64,000 bases of DNA from Geoalkalibacter ferrihydriticus DSM 17813 (GCF_000820505.1 NZ_JWJD01000003.1:402411-466410), one strand, 5' to 3'. Counted from the first letter of the stretch, positions 55,696 to 64,000 are shown. Translations and numbers: made by a program. Notes: a model not told the origin generated them from the sequence alone.

Positions 55696-56652
55696 TCAAT
55701 CGGCAGGCGTGGGGGACGCAGGCATTGCGATCCGGTCAACGCCGAATTCTCCGACACCAAACACGCTTCCGTCATCCATCTGCAGCAAAGCGGAGAGTCC
55801 CTGGCGATCGGGTCGCAGATGAAATGCGAAGCTGGCGCCGCCGTCATCACTGATGAGAAGCGCCCCGGCAAGGCCGGCAATCAGGATGCGGCCATCAGCA
55901 AGTATCAGCGCATTATTCAACGTGGCCTGGGTGCCGCTGTCGATCTCCTGCCAGGATTCTCCAGCATCATCGGAGCGGAACAGGTGGCCACGCAGGCCAA
56001 AGAGCAGCAGGCTTTTGCCGTTGAGAGGCAGAACGCCGAAAAAAGATCCCTCATAGGGCGGGTAGCGTTCGTCCCAGGTTTCTCCGCCGTCTCGCGAGCG
56101 ATAGAAATTGCCGGCCTCGGCGGCGATATAAAGAATGTCCCGGCCGACTGCCATTTTGTTCAGATGATAGTCGTGCTCGCTTATCCAGCGCGAATCCCAA
56201 GTTTCTCCACCATCCTCAGTCTCAAGGAAAGCGCCGTAGGCGCCGATGACAAAACCTCTTTGATCATCCGTGAACCAGACATCCAGCAGCGGACTTTCGG
56301 CCTCAGGATCAGCGTACATCAATTGCCAGGACTCACCGCCATCGACGGTCTTGAGGATGACCTGATCATGGCCGACCGCCCAACCGAGTTGTCGGTCTTG
56401 AAAATGCACCGCCGTCAAGGTGGCGCGGGTCGGCACTCTGACCTGATGCCAGCTTTGCCCTTTGTCTTCCGATCGCAGAATATGACCGCGTTCCCCGACG
56501 ACCACTGCCAGGCCCTCGACAGATTGGCCATCGAGCAGCAGCGAGCGCACCGCAAGGGGAGCCTGAATGGCGTATTGCGTATCACCGGCCGGAATTTTTA
56601 AGGGTGAAAGGGTCATGATCAGGAAGAATACGAGACAAGAAATCCGGCGCAT
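55696..56652 (-). CDS. YCF48/BNR-repeat periplasmic protein
   Basis: A 318-residue exported protein (signal MRRISCLVFFLIMTLSPLKIPAG) that folds as a beta-propeller. Six Asp-box (BNR) motifs are evident: SEDKGQSW, TVDGGESW, TEDGGETW, SRDGGETW, SDDAGESW and SDDGGASF. The YCF48 photosystem II assembly factor has the same layout, but in non-phototrophs these proteins occur beside RND permeases and DUF1302/1329 genes. ATG 56652 has GGAG six bases upstream; the frame is open seven codons earlier. It probably serves as the periplasmic partner of the permease. Confidence 0.85.
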   Translation of the reverse strand: MRRISCLVFFLIMTLSPLKIPAGDTQYAIQAPLAVRSLLLDGQSVEGLAVVVGERGHILRSEDKGQSWHQVRVPTRATLTAVHFQDRQLGWAVGHDQVILKTVDGGESWQLMYADPEAESPLLDVWFTDDQRGFVIGAYGAFLETEDGGETWDSRWISEHDYHLNKMAVGRDILYIAAEAGNFYRSRDGGETWDERYPPYEGSFFGVLPLNGKSLLLFGLRGHLFRSDDAGESWQEIDSGTQATLNNALILADGRILIAGLAGALLISDDGGASFAFHLRPDRQGLSALLQMDDGSVFGVGEFGVDRIAMPASPTPAD

Positions 56653-56681
56653 ACAGGCTCCGAAAGTACACACATGAAAAC

Positions 56682-56738
56682 GGCCGGATCAGGGACCCGG
56701 CCATTTTCATGGTCGTTTTCATCCGGGCAAGCCGGATG
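56682..56738. other. Two intercistronic hairpins
   Basis: Between the DUF1329 and YCF48 genes are GGCCGG (56682-56687) with CCGGCC (56697-56702), and CATCCGG (56720-56726) with CCGGATG (56732-56738). On the minus strand they follow the DUF1329 stop directly and could protect the upstream mRNA or dampen read-through. Confidence 0.5.
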
Positions 56739-56742
56739 GTCG

Positions 56743-58104
56743 TTAGCGGGTTCCGCCCCGGCGTAAGGCGCCGGGAGCAAAGTCAGACAGGCTGGGACGA
56801 ACATCGAAGTTGAACATGGTGCTCTCGTTGTTGAGCCCGACGGCCAGGTAGCGCCCGGATTGCAGGTCGGTGTGGACCTCAAGGGTCGTCCACAAGGTCG
56901 GTACCTCATAATAATTAATGACATGCCCCTCGGAGACGCGCCAGAGCTGATCACGGTTGTCGTAGATATCCACGGCCAGAATCTGCCAGCTGTCTTCATC
57001 GACATAAAAGGTGCGGCGTTTGTACAGATGCCGCGCCCCGTCCTTCAGGGTCGCGTCCACCACCCAGACCCGATGCAGTTCGTAGCGCAGGTGCTCGGGA
57101 TTGACGTGCAATGGGGTCAGAATGTCGGAATACTTCAGGCGATTGCTATGAAGTTTATAGGAGTTGTAGGGCACATAAATTTCTTTTTTGCCGACCAGCT
57201 CCCAGTTGTAGCGATCGGTCGCCCCGTTGAACATATCGAACTGGTCGTTGGTACGAATGCCGTCCGAAGCCGTGCCCGGATTGTCGTAAGCCACATTGGG
57301 GGCACGTCTGACGCGGCGCTGGCCGGGATTGTACACCCAGGCGGAGCGCGGTTCTCTGACCTGGTCGAGGGTTTCATGCACCAGCAGGATTTCTCCGGCC
57401 AGGCGGGCCGGCGCAGTCACTTCCTGTTTGAAAAACAAAATCCGGTTGCCCAGTTCCTCCTCGGTGATGCCTTCTTTGGCGTAGAGCAGAAAATACTCTT
57501 CCTTGAACTGCACAAGAGTGTAGTTGCCGCCGCGGGTTACAGCGGCCTGGGCAATGCGCCGCTGGGCAGCTTCACCGCGAAAACGCAGCAGGTGGTTCCA
57601 GATGACTTCAATCCCCGATTTGGGAATGGGGAAGGGGATGCCAACGACCGCACCGGCGACGCCATCGCCATCGTTGACCAGACGCGCGGTGGCGGCCACT
57701 TCGCGCGTCGCCTCATAGATGCGCTGGGGCACTGCGGCGCTGCGGCGGGTTGGATAGACGTTCATGTGGAAACTGGGATAGGTTTCCAGCATGGCTTTGT
57801 GGCCGACGGTCAGCTTGTCGGCGTGTTGTCCCATGTTCTCCGCAGTAATGGTGAAGAGGATGGCATCATCGGCAAAAGGATCGGGGTGATGGTCGCCCTT
57901 CTGGTACCCCGCGGGCGGCGCGGTCAGGCCGCCGGTCCAGGGAGGAATGGTTCCGTCTGCGTTACCGGCCTTCTCGGCACCAAGAGGGGTCAGATCATTG
58001 CCAAGTCGCGCGATTTCCTCAGGGAGCAACTGTGCCGAAGCAAAACTAGCAACCCCAAGCACCAGAAAAAGGGCTCCCAGTAAACGAAAGGTTTGTTTGA
58101 ACAT
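56743..58104 (-). CDS. DUF1329-family envelope protein
   Basis: A 453-residue exported protein with a signal peptide (FRLLGALFLVLGVASFASA). Family features include LGNDLTPLGAEKAGNADGTI near the mature N-terminus, WNHLLRFRG, and a LolB-like or MucB-like lipid-binding beta-sheet in the centre (AWVYNPGQRRVRRAPNVAYD; LYKRRTFYVDEDSWQILAVD). DUF1329 proteins are thought to bind hydrophobic cargo in the periplasm. ATG 58104 has GGGGGAA upstream. It is 16 bases from the DUF1302 gene, so the two are co-transcribed and probably work together. Confidence 0.88.
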   Translation of the reverse strand: MFKQTFRLLGALFLVLGVASFASAQLLPEEIARLGNDLTPLGAEKAGNADGTIPPWTGGLTAPPAGYQKGDHHPDPFADDAILFTITAENMGQHADKLTVGHKAMLETYPSFHMNVYPTRRSAAVPQRIYEATREVAATARLVNDGDGVAGAVVGIPFPIPKSGIEVIWNHLLRFRGEAAQRRIAQAAVTRGGNYTLVQFKEEYFLLYAKEGITEEELGNRILFFKQEVTAPARLAGEILLVHETLDQVREPRSAWVYNPGQRRVRRAPNVAYDNPGTASDGIRTNDQFDMFNGATDRYNWELVGKKEIYVPYNSYKLHSNRLKYSDILTPLHVNPEHLRYELHRVWVVDATLKDGARHLYKRRTFYVDEDSWQILAVDIYDNRDQLWRVSEGHVINYYEVPTLWTTLEVHTDLQSGRYLAVGLNNESTMFNFDVRPSLSDFAPGALRRGGTR

Positions 58105-58120
58105 GAGGTTCCCCCTATTT

Positions 58121-59935
58121 CTAGAATGAATACTTGATGTTGGCGGCGATGATGTCACGATCATTGATCAGATTGTAGCGTCCGGCACCGAAGAAATTGG
58201 TGTAGCTCAAATCGGCACCCCAGCGCAGCTGGTAATCCGCACCGATGCCGAAGGTGATGGCCTTGCGGCCCTCAACAAAGTTGCCGCCTGGGCCGGGCGT
58301 GGTGCCCTGCACGTCGTGCTGCCAGGCAATGCGCGGCGAGAGGGTGACGGCGCCGATGGCGTTGTTGTAATCGAGACGTCCCACCATGCGATATCCCCAA
58401 GACGTAGAGTCGGCAAAACGGCCGGCGGGTTCGACCTCATCAAAGTGAAAGCCCTTCAGCGCCTCATTGCCGCTGATCGGTGTGCCGGGCGCTTCCAGGC
58501 GCAGTTCAGATTTTTTAGGCATATTGCGCACATAGGTCATACCGACTTCGCCAATCAGGACAAATTGATTGGCACCGAACGTCGGCCCAAACAGTTGAGT
58601 GGCTGTGGATTGAACCTGAATCACATCGCGACGGATGTAACCGGGGATTTCAGTTTCAAAAGGAATCAGCCCCAACTGACCAAACTCGGCCAACGGCGCA
58701 ACAGGTGTGTTGCCGGGGCTCAGGTTGTCGATGGCACCCAATGCGGCAAAAAGCAACTCGATATCATCGATCTGCAAAGGCACGCCTCTGCGATAGGAGA
58801 TTTCACCCTGTAGGGCAATGCCTGATGTGGGAAGCAGAGTATTGAAGCTTGCGCCATAGAGCTTGATGTTTTCCGGGTAGCTGGTGAAATACTGCGCCGT
58901 TTCTGCATAGGTGCGCCCCTCGGGATCGACTCCGGCGGCAGCAGCGGCGGTACCGGTTGTCGCATTGAGGACCGGAAGGCGGCTATGATAGTTGATGTAA
59001 TAAAAACCAAATTCCGTGTCATTCAGAGCAGGAGCATAAATCCGCATGGCCAGGCCGAATTGCCCGGAATCAGAGGCTTTACGCGTTGGACCCCGGGTCA
59101 CGACCTGGCCGCTGGATGGGTCGGCGGTATCCGGGACATCCCCGAAGCCGAGCATGACCCGATGACCTCCATCACCCACGAAGTCGGCGGTACTCCAGTA
59201 GGAGCCCGGCGGATCGATTTCCGTCTCCCTCCAGTCGTAGAGGTAGAAACCTTCAAAGGTGGTGTTCATCGTCGGGCTGATGGATCCCCACACCATACCT
59301 TCGGGAACCAGGGCTTCCCTGACCTCTGACCCCGGAAGTCGGATAGCGTTGACGTTGATCGGGTTGATGACATTGATGCCGTTCTGAATGAAGGTGCTTT
59401 CCCCCCAATTCACCACCTGCTCGCCGACACGAATCTGTGCGGGCATGTCTCCCACATCAAAAGAGCCCCACACAAAAGCATCGAGCAGGCGAAGATCCTT
59501 ACCCACCAGATCTTTGGCTTCGCTGCTCAGAGGGGTTTTTTCCCTGCTTCCCTCCATGTTTTCAAAATCATAGAAGCCGGTACCGCGCAGGAAAATGCCC
59601 ATATCGCGACGATAATTGAGCGCCAGTTCCGAAGTCGCCTTGACGACATTGCTGACCAGTCCCTTTCTGTAGTTGAGATTGCCGTCGTCATAATTGACCG
59701 ATCGGGCCGTTCCGCCATTGGCCGTGCCGATCAAACGCTGGTCACGGTCCTGAACGCGCCACATCAGGCCATAGGACAGGGTTGTATCCAGGCTGCCGGT
59801 CCAGTCTCCCTGGCCGAATTCAAAGGAATGCGCAGGCCCAGACGCCATCAGAAAGAGAGCCAAAGCCCCTGCGGTCAGCAGTTTGAATAACCTTCGGAAG
59901 CATTTTTGTTTTTCAGGAATTTGTCGTTGATTCAT
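58121..59935 (-). CDS. DUF1302-family outer-membrane beta-barrel protein
   Basis: A 604-residue protein with signal peptide (LLTAGALALFLMASGPAHS) and mature start FEFGQGDWTGSLDTTLSYG, the DUF1302 hallmark. Many alternating aromatic and Gly residues, and a last strand ending YNLINDRDIIAANIKYSF, fit an outer-membrane barrel with a C-terminal Phe for BAM recognition. It would be the outer-membrane channel or surface anchor of the cluster. GAGGGTGG lies before ATG 59935. Upstream is a truncated lipase-like gene. Confidence 0.88.
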   Translation of the reverse strand: MNQRQIPEKQKCFRRLFKLLTAGALALFLMASGPAHSFEFGQGDWTGSLDTTLSYGLMWRVQDRDQRLIGTANGGTARSVNYDDGNLNYRKGLVSNVVKATSELALNYRRDMGIFLRGTGFYDFENMEGSREKTPLSSEAKDLVGKDLRLLDAFVWGSFDVGDMPAQIRVGEQVVNWGESTFIQNGINVINPINVNAIRLPGSEVREALVPEGMVWGSISPTMNTTFEGFYLYDWRETEIDPPGSYWSTADFVGDGGHRVMLGFGDVPDTADPSSGQVVTRGPTRKASDSGQFGLAMRIYAPALNDTEFGFYYINYHSRLPVLNATTGTAAAAAGVDPEGRTYAETAQYFTSYPENIKLYGASFNTLLPTSGIALQGEISYRRGVPLQIDDIELLFAALGAIDNLSPGNTPVAPLAEFGQLGLIPFETEIPGYIRRDVIQVQSTATQLFGPTFGANQFVLIGEVGMTYVRNMPKKSELRLEAPGTPISGNEALKGFHFDEVEPAGRFADSTSWGYRMVGRLDYNNAIGAVTLSPRIAWQHDVQGTTPGPGGNFVEGRKAITFGIGADYQLRWGADLSYTNFFGAGRYNLINDRDIIAANIKYSF

Positions 59936-59989
59936 AGCGCCACCCTCGGGGCAAAATAATAATCGACAATCGCTTCAATTCGGCCTTGT

Positions 59990-60278
59990 TTACTCAGCCA
60001 CCGCTTCATTGCTGATGAAAACAGTTGCACCATCGGTCGCGACAAAGGTCGCCATGGCTTCATGCATGACGGTTGTCGCTGCCGCAGAGGGTGACGTCCA
60101 CGCTGTTTGTAAAAAGAAGGTTGGTAGGGAAAGGCAGTATTCCCTCGGTGAGATCAAAATGTGCGGTAAATCCGCTTCGATCGATATTGAGTTCGGCATC
60201 AATATCCTTGTTGTCGCTACCGCAGGCCGGCAGTAGCAAATATCCCGTAAGGGCCAACAGCCAGAATAACCTGCGCAT
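59990..60278 (-). pseudogene. Collapsed VolA/Pla-1-like lipase gene (N- and C-terminal ends only)
   Basis: The start encodes a lipoprotein signal (LLALTGYLLLPACGS) followed by AHFDLTEGILPFPTNLLFTN, the opening of Pla-1/cef/VolA-type surface lipases (usual text: FDP..G.LPFPNDLLF...DGTLNIP). After SVD the text becomes VTLCGSDNRHA and stops. In another frame the tail reads VMHEAMATFVATDGATVFIS and ends at a stop at 59990, which resembles the end of a large secreted esterase. The gene seems to have lost its middle and its frame. This relies on remembered consensus. It stands 54 bases before DUF1302, where such lipase genes commonly sit. Confidence 0.55.
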
Positions 60279-60907
60279 CGTCTCTTTCTCCTGAATAGTA
60301 ATTCATGAAGAACGTCTACTGCCGGAACCTGAGCCGCCAACCAATGGTTTCTGATACCTTGGAGAAAGCGATCATGTCAACATATTAAAAAACCTGATTA
60401 TCACTGATCTTCCGCCGGGCACAGTTTGACATATTGTGACAAGGTGCGCCTTGTTGGTCTGAGTTATCCCGCAAGCATATCCTGGTACGGTGCGCCCGCA
60501 AGCGCATTCAGCGGCACCAGTGAGTTACGCTTGTCCACGCCTTTGCTTGGACCCGGAAAGCGGCTTAGGGCGGCCGGTGCCGGTGTCCGACTTGCATGGG
60601 GGCAAACTTCTGATAACATGCCTTGCATAGCCGTTTTACGGAAACGAACGAGGAAATGCACGCCTGCCACCATGCTTCCTCTGCGCGAAGAATCGTCGAA
60701 TATGTTTTTCACCTACGATTTAAAGGGCACACCACGGGAAATCCCCCCCATCGTCTCAGTTATTTTATGCATTCGACGGCGTGCGCATCATCCGTGTGAA
60801 AGGAGGTGAGAAAAAAAGGCGGCACCAGAGTCCGGGGGGATATGCATGCGCTCGGCCGAGCCAGTGGCCGGAGCCTGCCTACACATGTGAAAGGGAGGAT
60901 AAGAAGA
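60279..60907. other. Long intergenic region, no gene recognised
   Basis: This gap separates the minus-strand envelope cluster from the plus-strand peroxidase-like gene and should contain both promoters. Visible features: ACAAGG/CCTTGT inverted repeat (60439-60454), a 12-bp palindrome GCTCGGCCGAGC (60850-60861), and two similar ribosome-site-like stretches, GTGAAAGGAGGTGAGAA near 60796 and GTGAAAGGGAGGATAAGAA near 60886. The first has no start codon at proper spacing. Open frames here show no family features. Confidence 0.6.
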
Positions 60908-62815
60908 ATGCAAGGACCAATAGCTTTTCTCTTGCTGTTCATGGCGACGCTGGGCTTTGCGATGCCCGGTACGGCCTTGGCTTTCAGCGGCGGAATTTCC
61001 GGCTATTCCGGCAACCCGGCGACCAATGGCGGGGCAACCTGCACCCTGTGCCACAGCGGAGGTATAGTCCCATCCGTATCCCTCAGCGGACCGAATTCGG
61101 TGGCCCCAGGCTCGACCCACACCTACACCCTCACCATCAGCGGCGGCCAGGAGGTCGCCGGCGGCCTTGATGTCTCCGTTACGGGAGGAATGCTGACGGT
61201 CTCCGCAGCCGGCACCAAGCTGCTGAACAACGAAATCACGCACACGGCCTCCAAGCCCGCCGCCAACGGCGAGGTGACCTTTAGTTTCGATTGGACCGCA
61301 CCGGTCAGCGGCTCCGTAACCATGTACGCCGCCGGCAATTCGGTGGACGGGCAAAGCGGGGCCCAGGGCGACAACTCTGCCGCGACGCAACTCAGCATCG
61401 CCGTCGAGACGATGGGCAATCAGCCGCCGACGGCCGACCCCGCTGGACCCTACAGCGGTGCGGTGGGCGAAACCATTACCTTCGACGGGTCGGGGTCCTC
61501 GGACGCCGACGGCTTCATCGTCGCGTACGACTGGGATTTTGGTGATGGCAACAGCGGCACGGGCGTTAATCCCATTCACGCATTCACCATGGCCGGCAAC
61601 TACACTGTCAGCCTCACCGTAACCGACGATATGGGGGCGACGGACACGGCCACCACCTCTGCCATGATCAACGGAGGCGTATCGCAGCCGCTGAACACGA
61701 TGGAGAAACTGGGTAAGGCGTTGTTTTTCGACACCAACCTGTCGACCCCGAAAGGCCAGTCCTGTGCTGTCTGCCACGGGCCTGAAGCCGGCTGGACCGG
61801 GCCGTTGAGCGAGATCAACGCGCACGGCGCGGTCTACGAGGGCGCCAAGCACAACCGCTTCGGTAACCGCAAGCCGCCGAGTTCGGCCTACGCCACGCCC
61901 AGTCCCGTCTTCCACATGACCTCTCCGGGCGAGTTCATGGGCGGCAATTTCTGGGACGGTCGCGCAACCGGCGAAATCCTCGGCAACCCGGCTGCCGACC
62001 AGGCGCAGGGGCCGTTCCTGAATCCGCTGGAGCAGGCCAACCCCAACATGCAGGTCATCTGCCAGCGCATCAAACAGTCACGGTTCGCCGAGGAGTTGGT
62101 GGGAGAGAGCTACGCCGCTCTGTTCGCGCAGGTCTTCGGCCCCGGCTCTTTTGATTGCCGTCCAAGAAACCTGCAGGCAACCTACGACTATGTCGGCCTA
62201 GCCATTGCCGCCTACGAGGGCTCCAGCGAAGTCAACGCGTACAGCGCAAAGTTCGATGCCTGGCAAGCCGGCATGGTCGAACTGACCGAGCAGGAAATGA
62301 TGGGTTGGCAGTTGTTTAATGGCAAGGCGCTGTGTTCCGTCTGCCACCTGACCACCCCGGGGCCGAACGGCGAGCCCCCGCTTTTCACCGATTTCCGCTA
62401 CCACAACCTGGGTGTCCCGAAAAATCCCGAGAACCCCTTCTACACCCAGCATAAAAAATTCAACCCCGATGGCGAGAACTGGATTGATCCGGGCCTCGCA
62501 GGATTCCTTGAGACCCGGCCCGAGTACCAGGAATTCGCTGAGCAGAATTACGGCAAGCACAGGACGCCCACCCTGCGCAACGCAGACCTGCGTCCCGATG
62601 AGACTTTCGTGAAGGCCTTCATGCACAACGGGGTCTTCAAGAGTCTTGAGGAGGTGGTGGCGTTCTACAATTCGCGCGACACGGGCATGTGGCCGCCGCC
62701 CGAAGTCGACCAGAACCTCTCGCCGCTGCTGGGAGATCTGGGGCTGAGCGCACAAGAGCAGGCAGCCCTCGTCGCGTTTATGAAAACGCTCAATGACGGC
62801 TTCATGTCTGAGTAA
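60908..62815 (+). CDS. Three-haem cytochrome-c-peroxidase-like protein with PKD domain
   Basis: A 635-residue exported protein. Signal peptide (AFLLLFMATLGFAMPGTALA); a small N-terminal haem domain with Cys45-His49 (CTLCH) followed by a beta-rich segment; a PKD domain at about 172-250 (SGSGSSDADGFIVAYDWDFGDG without interruption is split by loops); then a di-haem peroxidase/MauG-like domain with Cys286-His290 (CAVCH) and Cys476-His480 (CSVCH). The peroxidase part reduces H2O2 or oxidises a partner using electrons from cytochromes. ATG 60908 gives the clean signal; GTG 60806 would add 34 unlikely residues. A 19-bp-stem terminator follows. Confidence 0.88.
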   Translation: MQGPIAFLLLFMATLGFAMPGTALAFSGGISGYSGNPATNGGATCTLCHSGGIVPSVSLSGPNSVAPGSTHTYTLTISGGQEVAGGLDVSVTGGMLTVSAAGTKLLNNEITHTASKPAANGEVTFSFDWTAPVSGSVTMYAAGNSVDGQSGAQGDNSAATQLSIAVETMGNQPPTADPAGPYSGAVGETITFDGSGSSDADGFIVAYDWDFGDGNSGTGVNPIHAFTMAGNYTVSLTVTDDMGATDTATTSAMINGGVSQPLNTMEKLGKALFFDTNLSTPKGQSCAVCHGPEAGWTGPLSEINAHGAVYEGAKHNRFGNRKPPSSAYATPSPVFHMTSPGEFMGGNFWDGRATGEILGNPAADQAQGPFLNPLEQANPNMQVICQRIKQSRFAEELVGESYAALFAQVFGPGSFDCRPRNLQATYDYVGLAIAAYEGSSEVNAYSAKFDAWQAGMVELTEQEMMGWQLFNGKALCSVCHLTTPGPNGEPPLFTDFRYHNLGVPKNPENPFYTQHKKFNPDGENWIDPGLAGFLETRPEYQEFAEQNYGKHRTPTLRNADLRPDETFVKAFMHNGVFKSLEEVVAFYNSRDTGMWPPPEVDQNLSPLLGDLGLSAQEQAALVAFMKTLNDGFMSE

Positions 62816-62844
62816 TCGTCGAATGAAGGGCGGCTGAGTTCCGC

Positions 62845-62901
62845 CGGTAAATAAAAAAGAGGCGACCCTGGCAACAGGCGTTGCCTCTTTTTTATTTACC
62901 G
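62845..62901. terminator. Strong bidirectional terminator
   Basis: A perfect 19-bp stem, 62845-62863 with 62883-62901, contains an A6/T6 tract and a 19-base loop. It ends the peroxidase-like transcript. From 62902 to 63150 there is no gene that I can see; this part should carry the promoter of the SH3 protein gene. Confidence 0.9.
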
Positions 62902-63150
62902 ACGCTGGGACAACCTCTCTCGAGTCTCTGGATGTAGCAGGAATTGCGGGAATGTGGACCATTCAGATTGGCGTCTTTCCGGGTTTTGGGCTAAAATTAA
63001 AAATTAGTTGCGCACGAATTGCCAATGTTGCGGCTTCGGCCTGCATGCCTGGCCAGAATACAGTGTTCACCTAACTGCTTAGTACGGGGTGATTAGACAC
63101 GTATTGAAAATCAATTCTATCCCTTTTGGCTTAATCAAGGAGAGCGCATC

Positions 63151-63714
63151 ATGTTCCGCCGTCTGTTTTTTCTGCTTCTTATCTGCCTTTTTCTCGATGC
63201 CGCCAGCGGTATAGCCGCAAGCGGCGATCGCCTTTATGTCACCGGTTCCAGTGTTAACGTGCGGTCGGGACCCGATACAAGTCGATCCGTTCTGATGCAG
63301 CTTGGGGAAGGGCATGAATTAACGGAAATCGAACGACGAAATGACTGGGTTCGCGTTCGCATCGCCTGGATTGGAGGCAGCGGCTGGGTCCATGACTCTC
63401 TGTTGACTTCGGAGGCGCCTGCCGATGCCGCCCAGGTGAGACCGCCTTCATACCACCAGTTTGTCCAGAATGTCGAACAGCTCAACCTGGAGATTCTTGA
63501 CATTCTTGACGATGTTTTTTTCACCCGCGTTGCCTATCGAGGTGAAGGGAGCGTGGAATTGACGGCAACCCCTGCCTGGTTGTCTGCCCCCGAGGCGAAT
63601 CGCCGCAGGGACGTTGAGGCGCTATATGGCTTGTGGACGGCTCATCACGGCGGTGATGAAAGTGCTCTTGTTATCGTCAATCCCCGTGGCGATCAGGTGA
63701 CCCGGTATCCCTGA
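63151..63714 (+). CDS. Exported SH3b-domain protein
   Basis: A 187-residue periplasmic protein with signal peptide (FFLLLICLFLDAASGIAA). A bacterial SH3 domain covers about 28-87 (LYVTGSSVNVRSGPDTSRSV, then GSGWVHDSLL), the type that binds peptidoglycan peptides. The C-terminal 90 residues (FVQNVEQLNLEILDILDDVF and the ending GDQVTRYP) are not recognised. AAGGAGAG lies before ATG 63151. It probably works in cell-wall context, but its partner is unknown. Confidence 0.85.
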   Translation: MFRRLFFLLLICLFLDAASGIAASGDRLYVTGSSVNVRSGPDTSRSVLMQLGEGHELTEIERRNDWVRVRIAWIGGSGWVHDSLLTSEAPADAAQVRPPSYHQFVQNVEQLNLEILDILDDVFFTRVAYRGEGSVELTATPAWLSAPEANRRRDVEALYGLWTAHHGGDESALVIVNPRGDQVTRYP

Positions 63715-63875
63715 TGTCTCGACAGAATCCGACGGCAACTGCTTGTCAGGGTTTACGCTATTGAATGATTGAAAGGTCGATTCGACGAAAATCATCTGCC
63801 AGGCATTTCCCCTCCCTTCACCCCGCCTTGCATCTGCTAAACTTTGCGTAAACGCCCGCCCAGGGGACATTACGA

Positions 63876-64000
63876 ATGATCGAAAATCGCCCGCCGCAGA
63901 ACCGAAGCTCCGCCTTGCGCAGGCGGCGTCCGCCCCGCCGTAGACGGCCGGGGGCGCGCCGCAACCCGGGCGATCCTCTGTCCGGAGCCCGGGGAAGGCT
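63876..64000 (+). CDS. Start of an Arg/Pro-rich protein (truncated by window end)
   Basis: ATG 63876 has AGGGGA nine bases upstream and opens a frame that is still open at the window edge. The 41 visible residues are very basic (LRRRRPPRRRRPGARR), as in the cytoplasmic tails of some membrane-bound cell-wall enzymes. No function can be given from so short a piece. Confidence 0.5.
   Translation, partial: MIENRPPQNRSSALRRRRPPRRRRPGARRNPGDPLSGARGR

Noticed and set aside
38147-60438. Exact 13-mer TTGACATATTGTG at 38147-38159 and 60426-60438
   Set aside because: A 13-base match is expected by chance several times in 64 kb, and the sequence around the two copies does not match.
60464-60712. 82-codon minus-strand frame and overlapping plus-strand frame in the long intergenic region
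   Set aside because: No ribosome site at the start, no recognisable motif and composition unlike the neighbouring proteins.
60806-60907. Longer N-terminus for the peroxidase-like protein from GTG 60806
   Set aside because: It would put 34 Arg-rich residues before a clean signal peptide, and the GTG lies inside the Shine-Dalgarno-like sequence.

Overview
The window looks like a chromosomal segment of a Gram-negative deltaproteobacterium of the Desulfuromonadales/Geobacterales type. This is inferred from gene content, not from a marker gene: multi-haem c-type cytochromes with CxxCH motifs, a di-haem peroxidase-like protein, a PEP-CTERM protein, Rrf2/IscS/IscU, MazG and WYL proteins, DUF4388-type signalling proteins, outer-membrane lipid genes (MlaA) and moderately high G+C. 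I saw no rRNA, tRNA or CRISPR array.

Layout. 1-5.3 kb: thiolase, threonine deaminase, a DUF2007-like peptide and a receiver-GAF-kinase protein whose H-box lacks the phosphoacceptor His. 5.4-11.9 kb: a probable operon cysE-iscR-iscS-iscU-mnmA-mtaB plus an RluA-type pseudouridine synthase, linking cysteine synthesis, sulfur transfer and tRNA/rRNA modification. 11.8-16.5 kb: methyltransferase plus a small membrane protein (minus strand), an unknown membrane protein, MgtC, a tetrahaem cytochrome and a PEP-CTERM LamG-like protein behind a sigma-54-like promoter. 16.7-23.4 kb, all minus strand: an SLC13-type permease with a 9-bp coding minisatellite, two small CxxC proteins, a ferredoxin-like regulator or redox protein, a DUF1328 peptide, a broken DUF3096 gene and an AspT-family transporter. 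23.5-29 kb: miaB followed by two multi-domain response-regulator-like proteins and a PHP phosphoesterase. 29-38.7 kb: M42 peptidase, guaB-guaA, PAP2 phosphatase, galE, ugd, MazG, WYL regulator and an unknown protein. 38.9-42.9 kb: alpha/beta hydrolase-MlaA pair, GAF protein and a nonsense-interrupted REP-associated transposase.

43.0-53.2 kb holds a very large cyclic beta-1,2-glucan synthase gene (2871 codons) with an AI-2E/PerM permease gene upstream; two copies of a dispersed repeat lie at the two ends of this block. 53.2-60.3 kb is a minus-strand cluster encoding a DUF1302 outer-membrane protein, a DUF1329 protein, a YCF48/BNR protein and an RND/MMPL permease, headed by what looks like the collapsed remnant of a VolA/Pla-1-like lipase gene. 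This envelope cluster is the best candidate in the window for a poorly described system. 60.9-64 kb: a three-haem protein fusing an N-terminal haem domain, a PKD domain and a cytochrome-c-peroxidase-like domain, an SH3b protein and the start of an Arg/Pro-rich protein that runs off the window.

Repeats are a theme: heptad-phased arrays directly before start codons (mnmA, M42 peptidase), a GTAGGGGCG element starting at stop codons (thiolase, galE), an in-frame TEE minisatellite, and the dispersed repeat flanking the glucan synthase block. All family assignments are from motif recognition by eye; no database search was run.
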